NCBI RefSeq assembly: GCF_001640805.2
Contig: NC_066838.1
Location: 21,468,743 to 21,532,742, forward strand
DNA: 64,000 nucleotides
From: Lates calcarifer
Lineage: Eukaryota; Chordata; Actinopteri; Centropomidae
Direction of reading: 5' to 3'
In this document: positions 44,701-55,207 of the stretch, one piece after another
Position numbering within the stretch: position 1 is the first letter of the stretch
Layout of the letters: every line of letters starts with the position of its first letter
Position numbers and translations under genes: made by a program
The notes under the pieces: model-generated
What the model was told of the DNA's origin: nothing
Databases searched by the model: none
The model's input: the letters and a program-made list of their open reading frames with translations, nothing else

Positions 44701-47700
44701 TCTGAGCTTTCTTTCATCCGCTGTGTATGTGCTGTTGCAAAATAAATAAATAAACCAAGGTTTTGGCATTCTTCATAGTTCCAAATATTATATATGTTTT
44801 TGATTATGTCATACCATTTACCCTCCAAATTTTATTTACAGTGGTTTATGTAGATTTATTTTGAAATGTCCATTATTGTGATATATATGAGACTCTTAAT
44901 TTGTTATCTTTAAATGTCAAAAGAATGTCAGTGTATTTATAAAAACCCTAGAATCGGTTTTGCCTCTCTCTACATACAGACAGTGTTTTAGATGATTTAG
45001 TTATATTATTGTTTTTGTTTACTTCTTGTCATTTTTTTCTTATTGCCTTGTTGCTTTTCTAGAGGCACTTTTCATGTAGAGCAGATCTGGACTATACTCT
45101 TTAAATTATAATATTTGCCAACAGACCCAACAGTTCCCACCCTGAGCAAGCACTTATCCAGTTATTAAAGGGGCGGCCACAGCCAGGTTTAATCCATCTC
45201 ACTGAACCAAAGAGGTGAACAAAGTTGAGAAATAATTTTTTGTTGTCAACAAGGATTTCCATGTGTTTCTTGCAGCCCCAGTACTGTAACTCTCTGGACG
45301 AGGAGGAGAAGAAGGAGCTGCGTCTGTTCAGCCAGCAGAGGAAAAAAGAAAACTTAGGCAGAGGCGTCGTCAGACTCTTCCCTGTGACCATGACGGGAGC
45401 TATATGCCAGCAGGTAAAGCTGTGTTTTTAATTTCATGTCTAGCAAATGTTGCAGATTCCCTCATCAGACAGGCCCACATTAAGCTCAAAACAGCAGTAT
45501 ACTTAGGTAACATTAATGCATGGATGTGAAGGTCTATTAAAATACATTAGAGACATGTAGAGGAGGAATTTCTTTTGAGACTGAAGCAAATTGTAATGCA
45601 AGTAGGTGCAAGCATAGCTTAAGGGCCACAGCATACTGGGATTTAATGATTACAGGGCTGTATAAGCAAACTGCTGTGCGACCTGGAGCATTCACTTCAT
45701 TTGTTAAAGGATATACCATCAACTTCCTTTCCCTCTGCACCACCCACCCAAATCTGTTTTTCCAGTGTGGCAGACAGATCTGCGGTGGAGACATAGCGGT
45801 GTTTGCCAGTCGGGCCGGACATGGCAGCTGTTGGCACCCTCAGTGTTTCCAGTGTGCCTCCTGCAGTGAGCTGCTGGTCGATCTGATCTACTTTTACCAG
45901 GACGGACAGATCTACTGCGGCCGGCACCACGCTGAGAGGCTCAAACCCCGCTGCCAGGCCTGTGATGAGGTGACTGCCGCTCCAAAATCCTCCAACCTGC
46001 GTGATAAACCTCTCACTAACATTAGGTCTCTAAAAGTAAAGTGTAGTGGAGTCAGAAAGCGAGAAACTGAGAATCCTACTGATGTGTTAGCTTCTTTTTT
46101 TGTGTGTCTTGACTGTGAACTGTCCACAGAAAGGCAACATATTAAAAATTATCTTAAAGAAAAACAAAAATAAATCAAGAACTGCTGTGAGTCATTTATG
46201 TAAGAGATGAGTATGTTTGTTCAATGGTTACCTGTGTGGAAAGATACTTTAATTTATCCCCAAATGGATCATCAGGCCCAGTCAGGTTCTTTGCTGTTGG
46301 TGTACTTCATCATTTCCTGTGGTCAGTGCATACTACAGGGTCATTTGTAGATTTTCTGTCAGTCTCTTCTTGTTTTGAATGGCCTCTCACTGTGACTTAA
46401 GAGATTAGTTGACGTAGCTGACTAATGGATCTGGCACGATTGACCAAGAGTTCTTTAGACCCAGAGGATGGCTAATCCTGCAACAGGAGGGCGCCGATAG
46501 CATCTTTTTTTCTATCTTATTAACCCAAATCCTCAGTATTTTTTGAGTATTTTTACGACCATAATGTGTTTATTTCTGTACCCGCGAAATCATCACTGCT
46601 GTGCCGACTGACCCCTCTGTCTCTGTCTTTCTTTTACTGTCGTCTCTCAACCTCAGATTATTCTAGCAGATGAATGCACAGAGGCAGAAGGAAGATATTG
46701 GCACATGAAGCACTTCTGTTGTTTTGAGTGTGAGGCTGCGCTCGGCGGTCAGCGTTACATCATGAGAGAGAGTCGACCGTACTGCTGCTCCTGCTACGAG
46801 TCCCTTTATGCAGAGTACTGCGATACCTGCGGAGAACACATAGGTACTGGAAGGAAACAAACTTGCTACATTAATTTGATGTCAATTTAACACATTTGCA
46901 GAGTCACTTACTAGGTTGGATGTAGTAAGTAGCCTGTAACAATTCTGTAAAACTTTCCAAAACGGCAGACATCTAAACTGAATGCTGTCAGATTAATATA
47001 AAGGCTACAGCAACAAGCAGTTCATGAAAAAAAAAAATGTAATAACCACGAAACACTGTCAGTGAGCTTCTTTTAAGTTTAAATTGAGATTCATGGCAGA
47101 TTAGTCTTTGAAAATTATTTTTTAATATTGTGGTACCACGCAAAAGAGACATTAATATTTTATTTGTTTTTTCAATATTTTCGTTCATCCTCCAGCTGCC
47201 TGGATGAAATTATGATTAACCAGCAAAACACTTAATATGCATCATGAGGACAGCCAAGAGACCAAATGTAACTTCTTGTCTTACAGGCAGAGGTTGAATG
47301 TTGAATGTTAAGTAGCTTATAGGTCACAGATAAGTGCAATAAAGTTCTTAAAATTAAACAAGATGGATTAAAGTGACACAGTATGGTCATTAATATTTAA
47401 ATTAAGCCATAGTTGTGTTATGTATGTCCAAATACAGCTGAGCCAATAAAGTTGAGGAAATGCCCATATTTATACATAGTGTACACACCCACACTGACAT
47501 AACAGAGACAGACTTTCAAATTCTCCAGCCAACACAAATGACATGTGTCATCAAATCATTTTCTCTCAGGTATCGACCAGGGCCAGATGACATATGAGGG
47601 TCAGCACTGGCACGCCGTGGAGTCGTGTTTCTGCTGCGCCCGCTGTCGACTGCCTTTGCTGGGACGTCCCTTCCTCCCTCGAGGGGGGCTCATCTTCTGC

Positions 47701-49344
47701 TCCAGGCCCTGCTCGCTGGGCGAAGACCCCAACAACTCCGACTCCTGTGACTCAGCGCTGCAGAGCCGACCGCCTCAGCATAATAGACGCTGCGGGACAG
47801 CAGAGAAACACCAGCAGCAGCAGTGTGGTTCTCCACTGAAGCCACTAGAGGGCATTACTGTAACTGCAAAAGACTGCATTCACACTGCAGTGGAAAACAG
47901 AGGTGAATATGGTACATTGGTGTTATACAAAAAGTACTTTTATTACTTTTATTTTCCCTTTAGTGTAACACATTTGTTTGTTTGTTTTTTCTGTCAGGCG
48001 TCCACTGCACTGCTCCAGTCCAAAACGGAGTTCCTCCCGGAGGTCATCCTCATCCAAGAGGCTCCTACTCACCTCTTCCCCATATTCATCTAGGAAATGG
48101 TTTAGGTCCATCATGGCCCAGTGACCTTCCACATTACAGTTTACTGCCGGAGGACTGTGGCATCAAACCTCCAGTCAGTGGTCGTCAGTTCCAGGAAGAG
48201 CTAGTTGTAAACACTGGACTAACTGGCCTTAATTCACGAGGAACCTCGACCACTAAAGACTGTAGGAAGTGGGTGGAAAGGACGAATCAGGTTATGCAAG
48301 GTATTAGAAATTGCTGGTGCTGAATATTAATAGTTACTAATAATAACTTACTGTGTTTTAACTGCATGTGCTCCCTGATTTTTTTTTTTTTTTTTTTGTC
48401 CTCAGTGTTTCCTCCTCAGAAAACCTCACCTGTGAGCCCCCTCGTTTCACCTGACTCACCTCCCCTCCCGCCCAACAACCCATCCGTCCTCCCGCCTCCT
48501 CTGCCCGTCAAGTCTCGTGACTTGATACCCCGGGAGTCACCCCCACCCAGCCTTCCCCAAATAGAGGACAGAACCCCAGATTCTCCACCCCCAATCACTC
48601 GCAGTGGCACAGCCAGAGTGAGCTTCAGAGAACCAATCAGCAGCAGCTACTCTGTCGAGGAGGATGAGGACGAGGAAGAGAACGAAGAGGAGCTGCAAGA
48701 GGATGAGGAAAACCAGCAGGACGGAGGTGAGGTGGAGGGAGGTTTTGGAAACAGGTTACATCTACAGAAAGGTATCCCGCCCCAGATGGATCTGCTGGGT
48801 GAGTAAAGCCCTCAGAGAGTTAAATTAACTCAGTTTAAATTTGGAAATGAGGCTAATTTTGTTTTTCTTTCTCCAACCAGATGGATCCTCTTATCATCAG
48901 CGGAGCCTGAGGCGAGGGTGGAGTCGTTGTCGTATCCCCTCTGACCCCACTCTCTATCCGGGCACGGAGAGGCGATCCCGTCGCTCACGGCCTGACCGGC
49001 CCCGGCTGGACGCCCTGGACTGGAGATCCGAGAAGGAAAGGGACAGGGAGAGGGGCTCATCCAACGCCTCCTCACTCACCCTCCAGTCAGCCCGCTACAA
49101 ACACGAAGACTCCTGCTCCACATGCTCCTCGTCCTCAGACTCAGAGGAGGAGGGCTTCTTTCTCGGACAGCCCATACCTCTGCCCCCGCAGCTCAGAAAA
49201 CAGCCGGCCGAGGAGGGTAAAGACAGGGAGGGAGAGGGGGAGAGGGAGGTGCAGAGAGACTCAGGGCTGAGAGGAAGCATAAGACGGAGAAGAGCTCACA
49301 GTCTTGGTGCAAAGGACAAGGATAAAAACTGTGCAATTTCCTAA
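30253..49344 (+). CDS. prickle3: Prickle planar cell polarity protein 3 (PET + three LIM domains, CaaX end)
   Basis: Eleven coding exons: 30253-30294, 36457-36539, 44041-44224, 44429-44542, 45276-45413, 45766-45969, 46657-46843, 47570-47902, 47998-48300, 48406-48798 and 48881-49344. Together they make 2,445 bases in one frame, 814 residues. Prickle proteins are cytoplasmic/membrane-associated core planar cell polarity factors that bind Vangl and Dishevelled. It starts [14 protein letters not shown], typical of vertebrate Prickles. The PET domain spans roughly residues 43-180. LIM1 (about 185-248) starts with the C185-x2-C188 pair, LIM2 (about 250-309) at CQAC and LIM3 (about 310-370) at CDTC. 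A low-complexity tail follows: proline-rich, then a strongly acidic run, then Arg/Ser-rich. The last four residues, CAIS, form a prenylation (CaaX) motif. Human PRICKLE3 is shorter (about 615 residues), so the length is nearer Prickle1/2, but the syp/plp2 neighbours favour prickle3. Confidence 0.93.
31430..31680 (+). repeat. AT-rich dispersed repeat
   Basis: It carries TTTTCAAAACACAGTTACAA and TGTAGAACAAAATAAAG, words I know from a repeat common in fish introns. Boundaries are approximate and the family name is not known to me. Confidence 0.4.
35538..35587. repeat. (CA)n microsatellite
   Basis: Twenty-five uninterrupted CA units in prickle3 intron 1. Confidence 0.95.
35724..35770. repeat. 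(TA)n microsatellite
   Basis: A run of TA dinucleotides in prickle3 intron 1, about 140 bases after the CA run. Confidence 0.95.
40986..41130 (+). repeat. AT-rich dispersed palindromic element, partial copy
   Basis: It begins CTAGAGGTGCAGTGATTAGT and carries CTTCCAGCTTCTCAAAATGTG, words shared with the copies in syp intron 2. A further fragment may lie near 41590-41650. Confidence 0.5.
42448..42472. repeat. (GGT)n repeat
   Basis: An imperfect run of GGT units in prickle3 intron 2. Confidence 0.8.
45055..45180 (+). repeat. AGGCACTTTTCAT/CCCAACAGTTC dispersed repeat, copy 1
   Basis: It shares the word order GGCACTT, TAGA-CAG-TCT, GAC-AGACTCTTT and ACCCAACA-TTC-CACC-TGAGCA with the copy at 62480. 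It sits in prickle3 intron 4, just before exon 5. Confidence 0.6.
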
Positions 49345-50235
49345 CCCCCAACAGCGAGTGACATCAACACACAGCATGTTATTTTCTAAATTGTGGTGCA
49401 CAAGAAGAACTAATGGCCCTTCATTATTCTGTTGTTCAAGTTTTACAACGGTGACATGATGTTAAATCCAACTCACAAGTGTGGACTTTTTTCTGAAGGT
49501 GAACCACAGCCATTGTTCCTCATTGGCAAAGGGAAGCAAAATACACCTCAGAGAAGTAGCTCAACTTCATAGTGTTGACTTCTCACTGTTAATCTCTGAG
49601 ATGTTACATTGTAGAAAATGATGTACATGGTGTATGAATCATGTGAGTAGTGGTGGATGTTGAATGAGTATTGGTTATGATTATGTTTGAATTACATGCT
49701 AACATCCAGGAGAAGACTCAGACCTGTTTGTTTGAACTGTCGTGACCTTGTAGTTAAATATCACTACATTTTACATATATGCAAATCTCTAGTATCACCA
49801 GGAACTGACAGCACATTCCTCCATCACTGTTTGTATCAAAAAAGAATATTAAGTTTATCTTATCTTAATTCTGCTGTAACCATTTTCTGTGCTCTTATGT
49901 GCAATTTTATATAGTAAAGAATACTAAATGGCCAAATAGTATGTGACGGAGTATGATTACTTCAGCAAACTGTGGTAGTTTTATATGTTATCAAAATCAA
50001 AAGGATTTGTGTGAACTGTGGAGGTTCAGTTTTTTTTGTGTGTGTGTATGTTGTATAGTCCAAAACGAAATACTGCAAAATCTGTACACGTCTCTAATCA
50101 TCTAAGGCTGAAAGGTCATTTATTTTTATATACTTGGTGTAGGTCACTGTTCTTTCTTGTTTTATTTGGGTTAAAGAAAGAGATGATAATGACAGTTTGT
50201 TTGATTGTGAGACAGAAATATGGTGACATTAAATT
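49345..50235 (+). promoter_or_regulatory. prickle3 3'UTR
   Basis: AT-rich non-coding DNA after the stop. I do not see a canonical AATAAA; the variant ATTAAA at 50228-50233 is the best candidate end. Several small open frames here have no support. Confidence 0.4.
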
Positions 50236-50259
50236 TGTCTAAATTGTTGGTCTAAATGT

Positions 50260-50470
50260 GTGTTTTTATGTCTCCATGTGATATCTCAGAAACACTTTGA
50301 GGGAATTTCTTCAAATTTGGCACAAATGTTCACCTGGACTCACTGATGATCTGATTAGAATTTGGCATTTAAAGGTCAAAGGTCAAGGTCACTGTGACCT
50401 CACAAATGACATTTTTATCCATAACTCAATGAATGGGCTAATTATGACAGAATTTCACACAAAATGTCAA
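50260..50470 (+). repeat. Dispersed fish repeat carrying nuclear-receptor-type motifs
   Basis: The stretch reads like a widespread fish repeat (ATCTCAGAAACACTTTGAGGG, TTCTTCAAATTTGGCACAAA, CCATAACTCAATGAATGGG). In its centre are an AGGTCA direct repeat and a perfect GGTCANNNTGACC palindrome. It has no coding content. Family identity is from memory. Confidence 0.6.
50373..50400. promoter_or_regulatory. DR1 half-site pair plus consensus ERE palindrome
   Basis: AGGTCA-A-AGGTCA lies at 50373-50385 (a DR1, as bound by HNF4/PPAR/RXR-type receptors). The next base begins another AGGTCA, which forms GGTCACTGTGACC at 50387-50399, a perfect oestrogen response element palindrome. The motifs are read directly; occupancy is unknown. 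Confidence 0.7.
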
Positions 50471-50939
50471 TGGTCAACTTCAGAATACTCCGCAGAGAGT
50501 CCATCCTCTTCACTTCTTCCCTCTGGATGACGACCAGGACAGGAGGCGTCCTGTTCCTCCACAGCTCAGTGGTTTTGCTGATACTGAGCTTCAGGTGATT
50601 GTCGTTGCACTGTGATGAAACTCACTATCTATACTACTCTATAACAAAGTCTATGAGTAAAGACAAAATGTTTCTCTCTGGGAATTATACATGCCAACAT
50701 AGTGTTAACTTCCAGTTTGCCAGAAAAAAAATACACTTAAAACCTTCTGTTAAATTGCTTCAAAGTCTTCTCTACATATGTTTATTATGCGAGTCTGAAC
50801 TGAAAGGGATGTAAACTGCAGCTTGGTTGACAAAGGTGAGGCTGTCATTCTAGTTTCACTTCACTACTCAGTACAGACCTTTGGACAACAAAAACTGTGT
50901 CAACATGTAGTGCAGATTAATTATCATACCAGCAGTGCT

Positions 50940-51660
50940 GGAATGTAACTTTGTATATTTAGTCTAGTGCAGTAAGTACAAATTAAGGGTGCTCCACTTG
51001 AGTATTTTCTCACGCCACTTTATATTTCTTCTTCAGCACAATTCAAGAGGGAAATACTGTACTTTTTACTCCACTACTATAATATTTGACACCTTTAGTT
51101 ACTTTACAAAATAAAATTTTGCATAGAAAACATATGAAGAACTTAAAAAATAAAATATAATGTTGATAGATTAAACAGTATATACAAGTAGAGCTGAAAC
51201 AATTGGTTAATTAGCAGATTTGTCAATTGACAGAAAACAATTTTTTTTGTGTATGAATGCCAAATATTTCATTGGTCCAGCCTCTCAACTTGCTGTTATT
51301 ATTTTTTTAATTGATTTATTTATTTATTGAGGTTGGGAGGTAGTGTGAAGGTGTCACTATGGAAACTGTGACTATATTTCTCACTATTTTATGAATTCAA
51401 TTTTATGAAATCAGTTGATCAAGGAAATAATCATTAGTTGCAGTCCTACATAGATTCAATAATAGCTCCATGCTGCAATAGTAAAGTGTTGTAGTAGTGT
51501 GTGAGTTTTGTTTTTGATTCTTTCCATTCCATTTTCCTGATTATATTTATGTACTTTTACTTAAATAACATTTACAGTACGAGACCTTTAACAAAGTATT
51601 TTTACAGTGTGGTGTTTGTACTGTTACTTAAGTGAACTGAATACTTCTTCCACTACTAAA
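50940..51660 (+). repeat. Stepwise ACTTAAGTA repeat interrupted by an AT-rich palindromic element
   Basis: The outer parts (about 50940-51170 and 51470-51660) carry words such as GAGGGAAATACTGTACTTTT and CTGTTACTTAAGTGAACTG. The middle (51185-51452) starts AGAGCTGAAACAATTGGTTA and ends CATTAGTTGCAGTCCT, as in the AT-rich element at 5742. This looks like one repeat inserted into another. Confidence 0.6.
51185..51452 (+). repeat. AT-rich dispersed palindromic element, copy nested in another repeat
   Basis: It has the ordered motifs of the family, including CAATTGACAGAAAACAA near the start and AATCATTAGTTGCAGTCC at the end. Confidence 0.6.
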
Positions 51661-53403
51661 AAGAAGTACACTGAAAATCCTTATCACCTATCCAAAACAA
51701 TAGCAGTCATGTGGCCAAAGGAGTGAGTGTACTTCCTTGTAGGAGAGTGAACGGACCAATCGGTGAGAAGGGGGGCGGGCTCAGGAGCAGCACACATGAG
51801 TTGTCAAACAGGTTTGTCTTGTGCTGCTAAGTGGTTTCAAACACATTCACACACACAGTTGTGGGTAGGACAGTGCAGTGTGTCCGTTGGGCCAACACGA
51901 GAAAACCAAGGAGAGGCTCAGGAGCTCAACAGGAGGTGAGTTATTCTGTAGAAATGCCAAAAAGAAAGAAAGAAAAACAACAAGTGCCTTCCAGCTAATC
52001 TACACCTTCATACCAGCAGCCTTGAGCTTGTCAGGGCAAGACCAGTGCGTAGGCCTTGAGTCTATAGTTCAGTTCATGAGGGACATTTTATTGTTTACCT
52101 GCCTTTTGTGTGTCTGTGTCTTGTCTTTGGCTTCCTGCTTCGCTCCATGTTTGTCATTTACTCTCAGTGGCTGAACATGCTGGCTCTTGATTCAGAAATT
52201 AGTGGCTCTATTTTTGTTTGTCTGACCCACCTCCTGACATTTCTCTTTGGTTTGTAACATGCCAGCCTGCTATCTGAATGATCTTTTACGCTGCGCTGGT
52301 TGTCTTTACTGGCAAAGGGAGCTCACTTTTGGTTTCTGTAAACTGGGAGATAAGCGAGGACCTCGGGGGCAGGCAAGACTGGAGATCCGGAGAGTTTCAC
52401 GGCTCTGTCGGCAGGAGTTTGGCCTGGCTCAGACTGGAATGGCAAATATGTAGAGAATGTGACTGGCAGATGCAGACTGCTCACGCGGCGTATTTCAAAC
52501 GCAAACGAGATCTTAAGTACACACACACAGAACTTCAGAGAAAGTACCTGTATTTACCAAGTTCGTTCATGTGACCTTCACCACAGTTAGAGGCTTATCT
52601 TAACTGTACACAAACCAGGATGGGTTAACAGGTGATGAGTTGAACCTCTCTGTTTTGACTTCACTTTACCTACAGAGGCTTGGAGTTCAGCAGGAAGCCA
52701 GCCGGCTACAAACCCTGGCAACTGGCTGCTTTATTTAAGGTTGAGGAGTCATTGTTCCCATAGCAGCTGTTGGTGCATGTGTGAGCTGCTTAGTATTGCC
52801 TCCAGACAATAGCTTGTTGACAGCTGGACAGCTTCCCCATCACCCCTCTCTCTCACACACACACACACTTCTGCCACTCTTTTCACAGGCCTTCCACTGA
52901 CTGAAAATGAAGTGTCACTTTTATTGTGTGTTTGTCTGCGGAGAGATGGATGACTGCGAGTAATTGTTCAGATCCGTCTGTGCCAGCAGCCAATGAACTT
53001 GTAGGAAGCAGAGGGCTTCAGGGGAATGACTGGCTGTCGTCTTAAAGAAAAGGGAGGGTTTATGAGTGTCGGGTCTTTGTGGAGTTGACTGTGTCCTCTC
53101 TGTGTTGGAGTACTAAAAGTATCTGTAAAAGAAATGCTTGTCTGGTAAGGTAAATGTTTGTATTGACTTTGAGCTCTTTATTGAGCTGTCTTTCCTTGCC
53201 TTTCTCTCCTCTCCTGACTGATCTCTCTTTTCCACAGGAAGTGCAAATGTCAAGGAACTAGAGTTCAACTGAGATACTCCAGTTACATCTCTTCAAAAAT
53301 GGAGTACAGCTGATCCTGCACAGAGGCACAAATAAAGGAAAACATTGCAATTTCTGCAGCTGCAAACAGAGAACGGACAAGGTACGACTTCCAGTTTTAG
53401 AAA
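51661..53403 (+). promoter_or_regulatory. Presumed fam110a promoter, 5'UTR exon(s) and 5'UTR intron
   Basis: A CCAAT box (51756-51760) and a GC box (GGGGCGGGC, 51772-51780) mark a compact promoter. A likely non-coding first exon ends at 51935 (CAGGAG|GTGAGT). The second exon would start at 53238 after TTTTCCACAG and leads to the ATG at 53404. Both splice sites are good matches, but the 5'UTR structure is inferred. The 1.3 kb intron between them shows no repeat apart from a short CA run near 52855. Confidence 0.5.
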
Positions 53404-54681
53404 ATGCCTGTGGAGACTCTCCAACGTCCAGTGAGGCGACCAGCGAGGACTGCTGTAGCTGCTACACCCCCACGCTTGCGACCCAAGGGGCCAGTGGGGC
53501 CAGACTTCTTTCGGCAATGCCCCGCAGCAGAAGGCAGACCAAAGCAGAGCGCAGTGGAAAGGCTGGAGGCAGACAAGGCTAAATATGTCAAGAGTCAGGT
53601 GGCTCTGTCTAAGCAGCAGCCGGTCAGGCCTCCTGAGCTGCGGAAGCCTCTGCTGAGCCCCGGCACTGCCCTGCGGCCGACCAGGAAGACGCCGACCCAG
53701 GCTAAGACAAAGCAGGAGGGCGTCCAGCTCGACCTGGAGCACCTGAGTAACCTCATCAGTGGTGTGAGCGACGGACCTCAGTCCAGCACCACTGTAAGCT
53801 CAGAGGACAGTAAAGCTCCTGATGGTGCAACCACTGCACACAGCTCTCCTTGCCCCTCACCTGTAGAGCCACAACCCAAAAAAGAGAGGCCACGTCCACC
53901 TCCCCGTCCTGACTGGTCAAGTCCGGCTAAGGTGAGATTAAAAGCCTCAGGACCAGCCAAGGTGGAGAATCCAGGTTCTCCTGCGTCTCCTGCTGCAGGG
54001 ACTGTTCGCAGAGTGGACGTCATGCCTCAGGCCGGCCCTGTGAGGTCGACCTGCAGACCGGCTCAGTTCATGCGGCAGCCCCTTCAGCCCATACCTTTAC
54101 ATTCCCAGTTTCCACTCCGCCCGGCTGCTTCACACCTGCGCCTCCTCCAGCCGAGAACAACACCAGGTTCTTCTCCTCTGAAAGCTGCCCCTGTTGTTGC
54201 TCCGTCGAAACCTGACAACCCTTCCTCTTCTCCAACTGAAACCCCTGCCCCTGCTCCGCCTACCCCCAACTTCCCTATTCTTCCTCCTCCCTCCCCTGCA
54301 ATCACCCGTTTGTCCTCCTCCAGCTCCAGGAAACGCCCGTCTCTGACCCGGTCTAAATCAGACATGAGCGACCGGTACTCCAGGGCCGGGACAGAGCTGG
54401 AGCGCTTCTTCAACCTGTGTGGTCTGGACCCTGCAGACCTACAGGAGTTGACTGGGTCTAGTTCTGACATCGTTTCCCTCGCCCGTTTTCGCAGCGTGAG
54501 TGCTCCGGGGTCTGAGTGCGCGGGAGGAGAAAATGAAGATGAGGAGGAGGAAGATGCTGGCAACGCTACAGAGCGTGTCCCCTACGGTGTTTCTGTCATT
54601 GAGAGAAATGCAAGAGTCATCAAATGGCTGTATGGGCTCCGTCAGGCCAAGGACAATGCAAGTAAGAGCACCAACTTATAA
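53404..54681 (+). CDS. fam110a: FAM110A-like protein
   Basis: An uninterrupted 425-codon frame starting MPVETLQRPVRRPART. The family signature near residues 46-64 (SAVERLEADKAKYVKSQVA) and the C-terminal signature (ERVPYGVSVIERNARVIKWL then YGLRQAK) are both present. LERFFNLCGLDP and SSDIVSLA point to FAM110A rather than FAM110B, C or D. FAM110 proteins locate to centrosomes and spindle poles; FAM110A has been tied to mitotic spindle function. The middle is a long, disordered Pro/Ser-rich stretch, making the protein longer than human FAM110A (about 295 residues). Near the end is an acidic run (residues about 377-384, DEEEEED). The coding region in one exon is the usual form of this family. 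Presumed end: ATTAAA at 55024-55029. Confidence 0.9.
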   Translation: MPVETLQRPVRRPARTAVAATPPRLRPKGPVGPDFFRQCPAAEGRPKQSAVERLEADKAKYVKSQVALSKQQPVRPPELRKPLLSPGTALRPTRKTPTQAKTKQEGVQLDLEHLSNLISGVSDGPQSSTTVSSEDSKAPDGATTAHSSPCPSPVEPQPKKERPRPPPRPDWSSPAKVRLKASGPAKVENPGSPASPAAGTVRRVDVMPQAGPVRSTCRPAQFMRQPLQPIPLHSQFPLRPAASHLRLLQPRTTPGSSPLKAAPVVAPSKPDNPSSSPTETPAPAPPTPNFPILPPPSPAITRLSSSSSRKRPSLTRSKSDMSDRYSRAGTELERFFNLCGLDPADLQELTGSSSDIVSLARFRSVSAPGSECAGGENEDEEEEDAGNATERVPYGVSVIERNARVIKWLYGLRQAKDNASKSTNL

Positions 54682-55207
54682 GATGATGGTGTTAAATGGT
54701 CTAAAAGATTTAAAACAAAAGTAAAATTTCAACATATCAAAACCACAGAACGCATGGAGTGATGGGATCTCATGATTAAACTGGTAGTAAATTGAAATGT
54801 ATGATGTGATGGATGCAATTTGTCTGCCAAGTAATTCACTCTGATTTGGTTGTTTTGATTTGGTTTTTTGTTGTTTTAGTTCTTTCTTTCTTTTGCAAAA
54901 TGAGAATTATTTTGAAATATTTGTCACTAAATGACAGATTTGACTTTTCTTATTGAATGTTTTTTTTTTGTGAGTCTCATAATGGGGCTATCAACACATC
55001 ACATTCTGCTGTAAATGGACGTCATTAAAGATTGAATGATGCATCTTGTTTTGGCCTCTCTGTGATGTCTTTGTGCGTATCACACCAAAAATTACCCGCA
55101 GAAAAAGTCAACCCCCATGATGGATTCAAAATGGAATTGCTGTAAAACTGTTCTTCATTTTGGTGGCATTAAAACATGGTCGTTTTCATGAAACTCTCAG
55201 GAAGAGA
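54682..55207 (+). promoter_or_regulatory. fam110a 3'UTR and short gap to the mfsd2 gene
   Basis: A TTTTTTTT run lies near 54961 and the variant signal ATTAAA at 55024-55029. Only about 180 bases separate this from the proposed mfsd2 start codon, so the downstream promoter must be very compact, share this stretch, or use a further upstream exon. Confidence 0.5.

Noticed and set aside
52278..52574. 98-codon frame upstream of fam110a
   Set aside because: No family resemblance; it lies in the presumed 5'UTR intron.
54084..54563. 159-codon minus-strand frame opposite fam110a
   Set aside because: Ser/Ala-rich mirror of the proline-rich fam110a coding sequence; no independent evidence.
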